Source: Castor canadensis (lineage: Eukaryota > Chordata > Mammalia > Rodentia > Castoridae). From it: 64,000 nt of DNA. Location: NCBI RefSeq assembly GCF_047511655.1, contig NC_133392.1, positions 162,058,542-162,122,541 of the forward strand. The letters run 5' to 3'. How positions within the stretch are numbered: position 1 is the stretch's first letter; each line of letters begins with the position of its first letter. Of this stretch, positions 37,552 through 48,300 are shown piece after piece. The position numbers and the translations under genes are program-made. The notes below the pieces were generated by a model, which saw nothing but the letters and a program-made list of their open reading frames with translations, searched no databases and was not told where the DNA came from.

Positions 37552-37890
37552 AGGTCATCCCTTGCCAACCTTGGGGAATGGGGCCCATGACCCCCCAGGA
37601 TCCAAAAACCACAGATGCTCAAGTCTCTTATAAAACAGCTCATTTGCATAGAACCTCTGCACAAGCTCCTAGATAACTTGTAACATCTGACAGAATGGAG
37701 GTGCTGTGTAAACAGTTGTTACACTGTATTGTCTAGGGATTAAGAAAAATTCTTCATGTTCAGTACAGACCTTTTTTTTTTTTTGCCTGTAGCTCTAACA
37801 CCGAGCTACATTCTAGTCTTTAAAAATTCTTTTTATCCATGGCTGTCTGGATCTGCAGGTATAGAACCCGTAGACACGGAGGGTCCACTG
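37552..37890. mobile_element. Tigger-type (mariner/pogo) non-autonomous DNA transposon
   Basis: The left end reads GGTCATCCCTTGCCAACC with 'ggggcccatgaccccccaggatcc'. The right end reads 'tagaacccgtagacacggagggtccactg', roughly inverted to the left end, and the element is bounded by TA. This is the layout of Tigger-derived MITEs. The internal poly-T is part of the family consensus or later slippage. Confidence 0.8.
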
Positions 37891-38004
37891 TATTTTCTGC
37901 TGTTGGTGAGTCTTGTAGATGAACTGGGTCATGGGTCAAGATGCAGAAACCCAGACCCTCACGACTCCTTGTTCACACAAGGCCTGGGGTTGGTGGTGAT
38001 TTTC

Positions 38005-38105
38005 TTCTTTTTTCTTGAGATGGGATCTTGCTATGTGGCCCAGGCTGGTCTTGAACTCCTTGGCTTAAAATCATCCTTCTGCCTTGTCCTCCAGAGCACC
38101 CGGAG
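38005..38105 (-). mobile_element. B1-like SINE monomer, reverse, truncated
   Basis: Plus strand 'tgagatgggatcttgctatgtggcccaggctggtcttgaactcc' is the reverse of the 7SL-derived body. Confidence 0.85.
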
Positions 38106-40066
38106 GCTGTGGCCTGGCTGGTGGTTGTGATTTTAATAGCTCCCCTCTATGGCCCTGTTCACACTTAGAAGCTGGAGGGTCTGGGGCTGAACTCCTGTGG
38201 CTCTGCAGCCATGCCAACCTGTCCACACCTGGGGCCTGGCAGTGTCTAGAGGCAGCAGGGTTGAAACACCAAGCCAACACAGAACTCTTTCATTGTGGGG
38301 TGGAGGGGGAGGCACGGAATACCTCCATATGAGAGATCCTACCTGGAGACCCCTGGACAGGATGACCCAGGTCCAGTCCACAAAGAACCTTCTGGCAGCT
38401 TTGGTCTCAGCATGCAGAGGGAGGGGCTGGTTCCAAGATGGGCTGAAGGTCCTCAGAGACCTCAGGATGCACGGACCGGGGTCTGCAAATGAGAGAGCCA
38501 CTGGCAGTCACCAGGACCTGGGAGCAGTGTGGAGTTGGCTGTAGGCTTAGCTCAGGTGACGGCATGGCCAGGGCTTCTCAGCCTCTGGGTTAGCTGCACC
38601 TGTGGCAAAAAGGAAGCCAGTCTTTCTGGTGTCAGTGCTGTGACTCTGAGGCTCAGGGAGGCACCTTTCCATTCTGACCATCAGCGCTGGAGGCTCAGCC
38701 AGGATGCCGGTGGACAGGTCATGCCCTGGGAGGTCTATGAGGGCAGGGAGCAGGCCTCTGGGTGTCCAGCAGGGTGTCCAGAGGGTCCTCAGGACTCCTG
38801 GGGTTTCCACCCAGCATCTGAGTGGGCCTGAGCTGGCCTCTGCAGGGAGAGACAGAGGGTCCTGTGCTAAGAGCTTCAGGGTGCCGGGGGCCATGCTCTG
38901 TGGGACCCCCACAGGTGGAGGTCTAGGAAAGGGCTGTGGTGGTTGGGTGGAGAGGGTACCGGAGGCAGACTGAGGAGAGGACTAGCTTACAGCCCAGTGC
39001 ACTTGGCCGTCTGGGCACATCCCTCACCAGTGGTGTACAGGGATGGTCACTCCAACAGGACACTGGCCACATGCCTCAGCAAGACCCGGACCCAGGTCGG
39101 GGCTGAACACACTGATCACCCACTGACATCCTGGCAGCTCTACTGACCACCCCAGCCTGGCCTCCCCCCTGGGAATCACAGCCGGGAGCCAACTGTTCTG
39201 GTCTCAGGCATGCTGTGCCCAATAGGAAGGGTCATTTGCCTCTTCCCTCCTTGGGCTGCTCATGGGGTCAGAGGAGGTCAAGGACAGAAAACACATGCCT
39301 GTGCAGAAGCTAACCATGTTCTCAGGCCTCTGGTGGGTTGACCCTCCCTCCCCCCGCCACTGACCCAGTGCTCTCTGGAATTGCAGGATGGCACAAACCC
39401 TGCTGACCAAATCCTGCGTGGTGGGACTTGGTCCTTCCACATCAAGGAAACAAACTTCGGATTTCAGGACCACCTCTGGCCACCTCTGGCCTTGAGGATG
39501 GCACCGCCTTTCGAGGGACTCCTCCCTTCACACCAGGGGGCTGGTAGAAATCTGAGAGGAAGGACTGCCCTGGCCTCTGACTGACGAAAGCACCTGATGG
39601 GCTGTCCAGCCCATGCGCCTGAGCTCCTGCTACTGTCAGGCCCGAGGTGCTTTCAGGGCCATCCTGGATGTGCAGGCTTGTCAGGCTGCCCCGTCTCTGC
39701 TGCTGTCCTCTGTCTTCAGGTGGACTTTGGGGGCTAGCTTGCAGCACCTGTCCAGGATGAGCACACTGTCAGGCTGGCCTGGTGGCCATCCAGGGGGTAG
39801 GGTGCGCCAGGTGGGGCTCTTCAGGCACCGTTCAAGGAAGGAACACTGGGGGCCTGAGAACCTCTGACCTGAAGAAGGAGTCTAGGCAGCTGGGCTTTCC
39901 CAAGGGCCCCTCTGCCCTTTCCCTTGTGCTGACCAGCCAGCTTCTATAGCAGCCCCCTGGTGGGGGAAGAGTGTGGAGGTACAAGGGTGCACTGGAAGAC
40001 AGTGTCTTTCCTATGGCCTGCACTTGGTGGAGGTGGCTGTGTGACCATGTCTCTTCTTCCTCACAG
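38106..40066. other. FAAP20 intron 3, distal part
   Basis: GC-moderate sequence without repeats I can name. The longest frames are about 120 codons, overlap on both strands and look non-coding. The only coding signal is the exon 4 acceptor at the right end. Confidence 0.5.
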
Positions 40067-40139
40067 GCTGTCCCAGCTGGACGTGGATAGTCACCTTGCT
40101 CAGTGCTTGGCAGAAGGCACAGAAGATGTGATGTGGTGA
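40067..40139 (+). CDS. FAAP20: FAAP20 coding exon 4 (residues 157-180, stop)
   Basis: The acceptor CTTCCTCACAG completes Glu157, followed by LSQLDVDSHLAQCLAEGTED, VMW and TGA at 40137-40139. D164, H166 and C170 complete the UBZ4 finger. The exon lies 5.7 kb from exon 3 and is too short to stand out as an open frame on its own. Confidence 0.96.
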
Positions 40140-40823
40140 GCCGTGTGTTGTCCAGAGCAGTGCTATTGAAGTGAGCCCTGTGGACCGGGGGGGCCTGCCT
40201 GGCCTTGCTGCCTCTGCACACGTCCCCTCTGCTTCCATACACGTGCACTGTCTGTGAAGGTGGCAGCTGCTTGCTATATCTCCATGTGGAGCCCCAAATG
40301 TGGGTTCCTCTTGGTTGTGGACGCAGGTGTTAGTGCAAAGCCTGCTGCCTCAGGCAAGGGACTGCGCCCCATCACACCAAGAACCATGCACCTACCCGTT
40401 GGTTGTCTGCACCCGGGCAGGCTGGCTAGGCCGAGCATTTTGCCGACTGCAAGGCCTGGCATGATGGGTTGTCATCTTCCACAGTCCTGTGTAATTCTCC
40501 CAATGCGCCTACACCCCCACACTGCTGCCAATAATTACCAAAGGTGGAGAGCTTGTCGTTGGGTCGGCGGAATGTCAGTGTCCCCCAAGTTCCTGTCCTC
40601 ACCCTCCATTGAGATGGTGTAGGAGATGGGGCCCTCAGGAGGTGACAGGCCGGGTGAAGGACTGAGGCCCTCGTCAGAGGGACATCCATGAACACTGGAA
40701 CCCTGTCCACCAACTGATCACACAGAAAGAAGATTGCTGTCCCTAACCTGGACACAGGTCTCACTAGAACCCTTCCATGTTGGCTCCTGGTTTCCAGGAC
40801 TGTGCGGTGAAAGTGTCATCTTA

Positions 40824-40892
40824 GGGCTGGGGTATAGCTTGGTGGCAGAGCACTTGCCCAGCCTGTAGTGTGGGTTTGCCTCCACACTGGGG
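40824..40892 (+). mobile_element. ID-like SINE
   Basis: GGGCTGGGGTATAGCTTGGTGGCAGAGCACTTGCC is a box A-bearing ID monomer. Box B is degraded. Confidence 0.82.
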
Positions 40893-41311
40893 TTGGTGGG
40901 GCGGTGTCCTCTGAGCCCCCAGGCCATGGAATGTTATGTTGTGGCAGCCATGGCTGAGGCAGTGTTGGGAACTCTGTGACCTCATCACCAAGGTGCTTGC
41001 AAGTGGCTTCTCAATTAGGGAATTTTAGAGGCAGAACCTGGGCCTACCTGGTCAGCTACGTTTTGCTCTGGTTGATTGGTGAGTAAGAAATGGGGCAAAA
41101 CAGTGAATTAAGTTTCTCTTGCCGTGCTGTTCAGCCCAGATTCTGAAGAGCTGGACTCTGGTACACGCTCGGGCCTGACAGTCTTGTCTGTGGCAACGAG
41201 TGTGCTTGCCTGGCACAGTGGGGCTGGCATGATTTGAAAACCCAAAATAACATCCAGAAATCTGCATTTTCCTTTCAAAAATGGCTTCAAATAAGCCACG
41301 GAAACACATGG

Positions 41312-41385
41312 AGGGGTTGGAGTGTGGTTTAGTGGTACGGTGCTTGTCTAGTACATGGGAGGCCCTGAGTGTGAACTGTGAAGGA
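41312..41385 (+). mobile_element. tRNA-derived SINE monomer
   Basis: GGTTTAGTGGTACGGTGCTTGTC and GGCCCTGAGTGTGAACTG correspond to diverged box A and box B segments. Confidence 0.75.
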
Positions 41386-42030
41386 AGCTTAGATGTGTGT
41401 CACTAGGAGGAAGAAGCAATCTAAAAAGGCTGCGCTGAGATTCTTTAGCGGCAGAGCTAGCAGGATGTGTGTACAGTCAGATGAGGGATTTATCAGGGGA
41501 ACTGGCACGCGTGACCTAGGAGGATTGGCTCTCATAACAGACCAGGCCGTCTGCAGGCTGGAGACGTGGGTGTGGGTGGCACGGCTCAGTCCAAGTCCAA
41601 AGGCCTCAGAACCAGGGAAGCTGACAGCCGATGTGTGACTGAAGTCGAAGACCTAAGGGACTCGGGAGAGGCTGCTGCTCGGGTCCTGCAGTCCCAAGGC
41701 CGAGATAAGCTCTGATGTCCATGGTGGGAGAGGTGGGCACCTCAGCCCAGGAGAAAAACACCTGCCTTGTCTTTTTGTTCCCCATGGGCCCCTCCCTCAT
41801 GGACTGGAGAGTTCCCACACTGAGGTCAGGCCTTCACACCTGGTCCGGTCAGACTCACCAGCTCTGGAAATACCCTCACAGACATGCTAAAACAATGCTT
41901 TAGCAGATGTCGGGGGTTCCTGAATCCAGGCAGGCTGATGTCCAAAGCTGCCACTGCTTTCATACTGTGATTCCAACAATCCTCACATTCTGGAAAAGGT
42001 ACAACTATGGAGACAGCACAAAGATCAGTA

Positions 42031-42121
42031 GTTTGGGAGTGGCCCGAATGGTAGAGCACCTGCGTAAAAAGCATGAGGCCCTGAGTTCAGACCCCAGTAC
42101 CTCGAAAAACAAACAAACCAG
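42031..42121 (+). mobile_element. tRNA-derived SINE monomer
   Basis: Near-consensus monomer (ggtagagcacctgcg ... gagttcagaccccagtacc) with tail AAAAACAAACAAACC. GATCAGTA occurs on both flanks. Confidence 0.92.
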
Positions 42122-42411
42122 GATCAGTATTGAGGATGAGGGAGAGAGGGAGGAGTGCAGCCCAGAGAAGGTTTAGGGCTGTGAGTGGCCTCTATAAGAT
42201 TGGCTGGTGGACTTGTGCCATGCGTGTGTCCAAACCCACTGGATGGGAGGGAAGGGTGTGCCAGGAGCTCCAGCCATGACCACATGCACGACAACGGGGC
42301 CGGGTGCGGGGGGAGGAGAAGGACATGGGTGTTGGGTGTGATGGGGGTGTAGGGCTTTGGGCCTCCTGCACAGTGCAGAAGAAACACAGTCTTTACGAAA
42401 AGGGCTTCATG

Positions 42412-42622
42412 CCGGGTGCCCGTGGCTCACACCTGGTAAATCCTAGCTACGTGGGAGGCTGAGATCAGGAGGGTCGTGCTTTGAGGTCAGCCCAGGTAAA
42501 TAGTTTGCAAGACCCCATCTCCAAAATAACCAGAGCAAAATGACTCAAGCAGTAGAACACCTGCTTTGCAAGTGCAAAGCATCGAGTTCAAACCCCGGTC
42601 CCACCAAAAAAAAAAAAAGGAA
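42412..42622 (+). mobile_element. B1/tRNA dimeric SINE
   Basis: A complete dimer ends in a 12-13 base poly-A. GAAAAGGGCTT before and after is an 11-bp target-site duplication. Confidence 0.94.
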
Positions 42623-42639
42623 AAGGGCTTTGAACCTCT

Positions 42640-43480
42640 TGCTTTCCAGAAACACGCACTTTTTAACGAAATTAGGACCAGTGAGCATTTCCATCAAAGT
42701 CTTTAATAGATGTGCAAGAATATGAACGACCTTGGCCATGGAGGGTGAGAGCATCGTCCACAGGAGGAAGCCGCCGGCAGCAGGCTCCGCTAGTTCATTG
42801 TACAAACTGCTTGGTCACAGTCACTGCTTTATAATCACGAGTCACCAGTTTCCACGAACTGTTTTCAAGGGACTCAAGCTACCTTGCCCGCAGTCGTTTA
42901 CACACGTCAGGATTTCTTTCCAAGTCACGCTTCAATACATCCTTTTTTAAATTTATGAAACAAATTACTATATATAAAAATCTCCCCTTCTGATGGGCAC
43001 AATGTTATTCACACATTTGTACACGAGCAGCCAAACTGATAAATCAGCGAGCGACTTGGCAACGCGGCAGTATTAAACCAATGCCTCTAGTTCTACCAAC
43101 CAGAGCCCCCCGTGCTGAGTGGGCAAAGCAGTTCTCACTGCACTCGGCAGCGAGCCCAGTGGGGGTTCCTGGGAAGTGGTTTGCTCTTGGACCCTGGTGA
43201 ACACACTGGGGTCTCTGTTCCAGCACCTCTGCGCATGGGCGGATGTGACTGCACTGCCAGGGCTCTGGCTGCCTGGACATCGCCACGCTGGGCTGGACGC
43301 CTTGCGAGACACGGAAGTCGGTTCCCAGGCTCCTTTTTGAGTTTTCACTGGCTGACATTGGGAGTGCTGGTTGAAATGTGTTCACATTCGATGGAAGTGA
43401 CGGGGCCACCCAGAAGTCAAGCTGGGTATGGGGCGCCAGAAGCCTAGGCTTCCACAGTGGCCTCAGGAACACCGGGCACT
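42640..43480. other. Unexplained 3'UTR-like block between FAAP20 and PRKCZ
   Basis: About 0.8 kb of non-repetitive sequence grades from GC-rich (43080-43480) to AT-rich with long A/T stretches (42930-43080). In minus sense it ends near ATTAAA at 42702-42707 (plus TTTAAT). There is also a plus-sense ATTAAA at 43072. It looks like a conserved 3' UTR rather than random intergenic DNA. It could be a distal PRKCZ 3' UTR, an alternative FAAP20 tail, or an unrelated non-coding transcript. Confidence 0.35.
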
Positions 43481-44554
43481 TGGCATTGTCCCAGCACCTT
43501 GGACTTGGTGTGAGTCTGCACTGTGTTCAGTGCCAGAGACAGCAGTGGCCCGAGAAACCTGAGTGTGTTGGGGTGAGGGCCACGGTGAAAACGGGGCAGG
43601 GTGGCGGCATCACCTTGTTTTGATTTCCTTGACCACAGTCTCCACCCTGGCCACCAGCCCCAGGGTATGAAGCAGCCACAGCCCAAGACTGGCTTCGACT
43701 CCACCCATCACGGAGGCTTGGGGTCTTCCACCCAGCGGAAGGCTGTGTGGCCATGTTCCACACACAGGCCAGGCCTGGCTCAGGCGAGCGAGGGGCCCTT
43801 GGTCACTGCAGTGTAGTCCCCTCTCCGACACACTGCCCTGGTGGCCGAGGTGCCTAGAAGATGGCTCCTGCCACACCTGACCTGCTAAGGACTTAGCTGA
43901 TTTATTTCTAGAAAACCCTGGGCTGGCTTTCTGAGGTGGCCCTTAAGTGAGGAGGAGGAGGGCAGTGTCAGCAGTGACAGGAGTGGGAGTCCCATTGCTC
44001 GGGGTGCTGGGGGCAGGGGTTGGTCACTTTAAGGCTAGGGTCTATCACGCACGTATCTTTTAAATTTTTTTGAGTATTGTATGACTGATAAAAATATTCT
44101 CCAAAAATCTAATACATAACAAGACATCTTGGAGGCACTGGCTAGTGTTTTCAGAAATATATTTTGTGTGCAGTTAAATTTCAATTTTTTTCCCCTCTTT
44201 TTGGTCTGTTGGTGCTTTGGTGAGCAGTGTTTTAGAATCTCTGTCATCTGATTTTCCTCCTCGTAGTCTGGTGAGCTGGTGGGACCAGCTGCCCACCTGG
44301 CCAGGGCGTCATTTCAGCTTAGACTCTGGGGCTCTTCACACCTCAGTATGAAAAATACTTGTTAAATATTACCAGCGGGAACTTACCAGGATTTAGGAAA
44401 TGTCCCGAATTGTTGCAGCGTGTCCCTGCAGGCGCTCAGACTCCCGTCCCCCACCTACACTCTGCTTGCTCAGAGAGCACCGCTTCTCCTCAGGGGTCCT
44501 CACCAGGGGACGTCAGACGGGTGCCACTCAGAAAACAGGCATGGGGGCAGATTC
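43481..44554. other. FAAP20-PRKCZ tail-to-tail spacer
   Basis: GC-moderate sequence with an abrupt AT-rich patch at 44040-44250 (ttttaaatttttttgag, gataaaaatattc, aaatatattttg). No gene, SINE or LINE is recognised. Confidence 0.4.
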
Positions 44555-44935
44555 GACATCAGCGGAACACTTTATTCCTCAGGACATTACACGCTCACTT
44601 CCTGGAGAAGCATGTCAGCGCATCGAGTTCTGTTTCTGTGGAAAATGTGCACCTTCGAAATGGTGTGACAGTGTCCCCCTCGGGCAGGGCCACCGCAGCT
44701 GGACACGACACAGGCACAGGAAGCAACTCCTTCAGCACAAAGCTGGCCTCTGGGGCCCAGATGCGAGACTGCTCTCGGAAGGCCCCGCCAGACACCTCCC
44801 TCCTGGGTCTCGGCGGCCAGCGTCCCTCCCTGGCTGCTCGGAGCCGTGTGCCCAGCCTGGCATGCAGATGCAGTGGTAGAGGAGAAAGTTGCAGGGTCGC
44901 TCACGGGCGTGTCCATGGCAGAGGCGCACGCCAGC
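44555..44935 (-). other. PRKCZ: PRKCZ proximal 3' UTR
   Basis: Follows the TGA stop at 44936-44938 in transcript sense, leading to AATAAA at 44576-44571. The exact cleavage site is inferred to be about 15-20 nt further on. Confidence 0.75.
44571..44576 (-). terminator. PRKCZ polyadenylation signal
   Basis: Plus TTTATT is AATAAA in transcript sense, about 360 nt after the stop, a plausible 3' UTR length for this gene. Confidence 0.75.
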
Positions 44936-45023
44936 TCACACGGACTCCTCGGCGGACAGCAGAAGCGGGTTGATGTACTCGAAGCCCTCGAACTCGGACT
45001 GGTCGATCCTCTTTATGACGTCC
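44936..45023 (-). CDS. PRKCZ: PRKCZ last coding exon (residues 564-592, stop)
   Basis: One base completes Glu564. Then [28 protein letters not shown] and TGA. FEGFEY carries Glu579, the phosphomimetic of the hydrophobic-motif site, a hallmark of atypical PKCs. The acceptor is GCTTCCAG. Confidence 0.97.
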
Positions 45024-45194
45024 CTGGAAGCACAGAAGGGCGGACGGTGGCTCCCATGAGCTGCTCCCTCGGGCACTGAAGTGGCCATAGGAGACCCTCC
45101 TGCCCAACCCAGCAGACAAAAACTGCTGTTTTGATGTCCGTCAGTGCAGGACGGGGTGTCCTGACCCTCGAGGTGACCCCCACCCCCAACTCAC

Positions 45195-45310
45195 TCGTCA
45201 TCCGGGGTCAGCTGCACAGGCTCGCTGGTGAACTGCGTGTCGAAGTTGTCCAGGCCATAGTCGTCTGTGATCTGTGGCTGGAAGGGAGGCAGGGCCTGCT
45301 TCTTCTCCAG
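45195..45310 (-). CDS. PRKCZ: PRKCZ coding exon (residues 526-564)
   Basis: [13 protein letters not shown] and the AGC-kinase tail segment [17 protein letters not shown] with turn-motif T560. The acceptor is TTCCAG and the donor GTGAGT. The exon ends two bases into the Glu564 codon. Confidence 0.97.
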
Positions 45311-48300
45311 CTGGAAGAAACGACCGAGGACCATCAGATGGGAGCTGAGCTCCTCCACCAGATTTAGTTCTCTGCACTCGGTTAAATCACAAAGCAACTG
45401 AGAAAGAACACATGCTTTCAACATGCCTGGTGTTGGAATGCCAAATGCTTTTTTCTTAAAACACAACATCTAGGAGAAAATATCCAGTGCCAGGAAAATT
45501 CTACTGGGGCTGAAAAATGCTTGAAGTACAGGCTGTGGGGACCATGTGCTTAGGACCACCCACACAGAGACTCTGGTGCCAGCGGGGGGCCCACAGCCTG
45601 GCCAGCCACTGCCTCTGGACCCACAGCCAAGTCTGACGGTTGGAAGTTTTCTTCTTCTTTTTTTAATGCCTTGGACCCTGATCATAAAGGTGCTGGGACT
45701 GGAACCTGCCCCCCACCGTGGGCTCTGGGTCACCCTGCCCTGGTGGGACCCTCTCCCCGCTTTCGTCTGAGCTGGAATCCATGTCTCTTACTATTTGGAC
45801 ACCGACTTCCCAGTCTCAGGTGCCATTCAGGAGAAAGGGGCCTCCAGTTTCCCACAGGCATTTGTAGGGACTCGGTGACAGGCCAGCATGGGAGGATGAC
45901 TGTCCACGCAGGTGCCACATGACGCATGTGGACAAGAACCTGTCCATCTCAGTCCAGCACTACTCCTTCTCCCAACTCAGTGACATAGCCACTTGGGCTT
46001 TCTGAGATGGCTCAGCATGTCCCCGGAGCTCTGTTGGGAACTGAAACCTGGGGGTAGGGCAGATCGTGCCTCTGTGAAAGGAAAAGCCATGGTCCCCACT
46101 TCTACCTCTCTGCCATGAGGGCAGCAGTCCCTCCCCACTGATGACAAAAGGCTGGAAGTGCTACCTCAGAGGCTGACAGCTATCCAGAGCCCCAGCCTAC
46201 ACTTGAAGCTTGTGCTCCTGGCCTCTAAACGGTGAGGACTGACTGCTGTTCTGTACAAGGTCCCAAAGAAAGAACTGAATCCAGTCGTAAGCAAGACCCT
46301 GATCCCTGCCACACAGAACTACCATTTGACAGACTCAAGGGCGGATGTCACATAGGGCCAGTTCCCTTCCATGCCAGCCACACGAGGCCAGGGATGGAGA
46401 AGAAGCGCAGACTCTGAGTGGCCCTCCAGGACCTGGTCTACACAGCTCACTGTGCACAGCAGCTTGGTCCACAGAACAGACTAGTGGACCTAGTGGTTCT
46501 GGTCCCAGGTGATACCCCATCCCGCCTCACTCCAGAAGAGCAGAGAGAGCACTGGCTGGAAGCTCTCCTCCACGGAGCACTGGGGCCAGAAATGCCCCAC
46601 CTGTGTGGCCTTTCCCATGTCCAAGCCATTGATGTGGCCAAGGGCCCCTCTCCCCAACCAGGGAGACTGAGACAGTCACGTAAATAAAAAGAACCAGTCA
46701 CCTTGGCTTACCACCCACTTCTCTGTCTTGGGGCCCAGAGTGGTCAGAATACTGGTTGTAACAATGAAAACCCAGGTGGGAATGGAATATTGGAAACAAT
46801 ATTCATATGAAGTTCTATTAGTGAAACTGCTGAAGGACATTAACCCGTCACAGAAACAGCCAAATCCTCCCCACGGAAGGGAAGGGAACGGTGTCCCTGC
46901 AGGTGGGGCACAGGTGCCACAGGCAGTGCTGTGGGGACACAAGGTGTTTCTGACACTCATAAATTAATTGCCCATATACTTTGTTGGTTTGCAGTATTTT
47001 CTGATTAAAAGGTGGAAAAGAAGCATGTTGTAAATTACTTTCTCTTAGGTCTTGGGCTGCTTTAGGAGGATTTAAACAGGGCTGCCTCAGTTTCTCTCTG
47101 AGGGCATGACTTCCTCCTCCTCACTTCAAAGCCCTCATACTTCTCTCCCTAGTCCCCCTTCCTGTTCCCACTGCTGTCAGACACTGTCCTAGACTGTGAA
47201 GACACAGCAGTGGACAATAGCAGGTGCCTCCCTGGAGCCACGTCCACAAGGTCACTCATCACAGCGGGTAGCTGGGACAAGGCAGGTTAGGCTGTATTCT
47301 GTGGGCTGGGGGCCATGGGGGCTGGGAAGATTCGGATCTAGGTGATATTTGAGAAATGTCTTGAAGGCGATGAGGGGTGCAGGGCCCAGCTGTCCAAAGG
47401 CCCTGTAGCAGGAGTGTGCCTGTTAATGCTGGGGACCAGGGAGGGGCTCCAAGAAGCCTGGGTGGAAGGACTGGGGAAGACGAGGCAGGAGGTCCCTGAA
47501 CAGAGCAGGACCAGAGCAGGAGCTAGTGGGACTGAGTGAAATGCCAGGGTGGGGACTGGGAGGAGCACCCAGGACTAGGAGGCCTGGGGTGAGCATCAGG
47601 TATGTGACAGGCAGAGGTGTCAAGGCCAAGACCTGGCCAAGGGGAAAAGGCCAGTGCTGAGCTGGGTCACAGCAGGTCTCTGAACACACTGGCAGGTCAG
47701 GTGGGGATGTTTGGGAGCTGAGTCCAGTGCTGCTGTGGGAGGGGAGGCCTGAGACTGGCCCTGAACCTTGGGTAAGGACCAGAGTATGGAGCATCTCTGG
47801 CCACTCAGGCTCCTGGTGTCCAAGACACAGAAAAACTCAGAGGGCCCACGGAGGTGCTGCTACCACCCACCTTCTGTATACTCTGGCTGTCAGTTTTATG
47901 GTTGCACAGGTTGGACCTGTGTAGTGAGAGTGACTGTCTGCTGGGCTTCAAGGCCTGGTCATTCCCCTCAAGGTGAGGGGTGGTGGGCCTGGGGCTGCTG
48001 TCAGCTGTAACCTCATTTCTGATGAGGTCACTTGGCCATGTTCTCCACAACTGCCTCCAACACCTGTCTGTCCTGGCTTCAGGCCTGAGCCTTCTTGCTG
48101 GGGCCATCCTGCACCAAGCTAATGCTGCCCCTTGGCCTGTCGTGCATCTTTCTGCCACAGGCCCTTTGCACGATAAGGGCCACAACCAGGAATATACCCA
48201 TCTCTCTTCACCAGGTAGCTTGGGGAAACCAGGCTTCATGGTGCAAAGCCTACTTGGTTTTTCCTCTGAAGCCCTCCTGTGGGAGCTGTGTGTCCATTTC

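Larger units (their letters stand above)
33414..40139 (+). other. FAAP20: FAAP20 gene: FANCA-binding, ubiquitin-binding Fanconi core-complex subunit
   Basis: FAAP20 stabilises FANCA in the nuclear Fanconi anemia core complex and reads ubiquitin through a C-terminal UBZ4 zinc finger, supporting interstrand-crosslink repair. Four exons with canonical GT/AG junctions (phases 2, 0, 2) join to exactly 180 codons, the human length. The N-terminal FANCA-binding part has RPWFLLG and WAALLRTVS. The central part keeps EVFTVGSKTFSWTPFPP. A Ser-Pro at residue 113 matches the serine reported as part of the FBW7 degron. The UBZ4 ligands fall at C147, C150, H166 and C170, with D164 and the terminal W180 that contact ubiquitin in the human protein. 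The gene is divergent from SKI and convergent with PRKCZ, as in human. Identification is from remembered family sequence and is very strong. Confidence 0.97.
40140..42410 (+). other. FAAP20 3' UTR and downstream region
   Basis: I found no canonical AATAAA on the plus strand soon after the stop codon, so the FAAP20 transcript end cannot be placed. The interval carries three tRNA-like SINE copies, listed separately, and no other gene I can support. Confidence 0.4.

Noticed and set aside
44359-44973. 204-codon plus-strand frame over the PRKCZ 3' end
   Set aside because: It is antisense to the PRKCZ last exon and 3' UTR. The minus strand has the recognisable kinase tail with splice sites and a polyadenylation signal.
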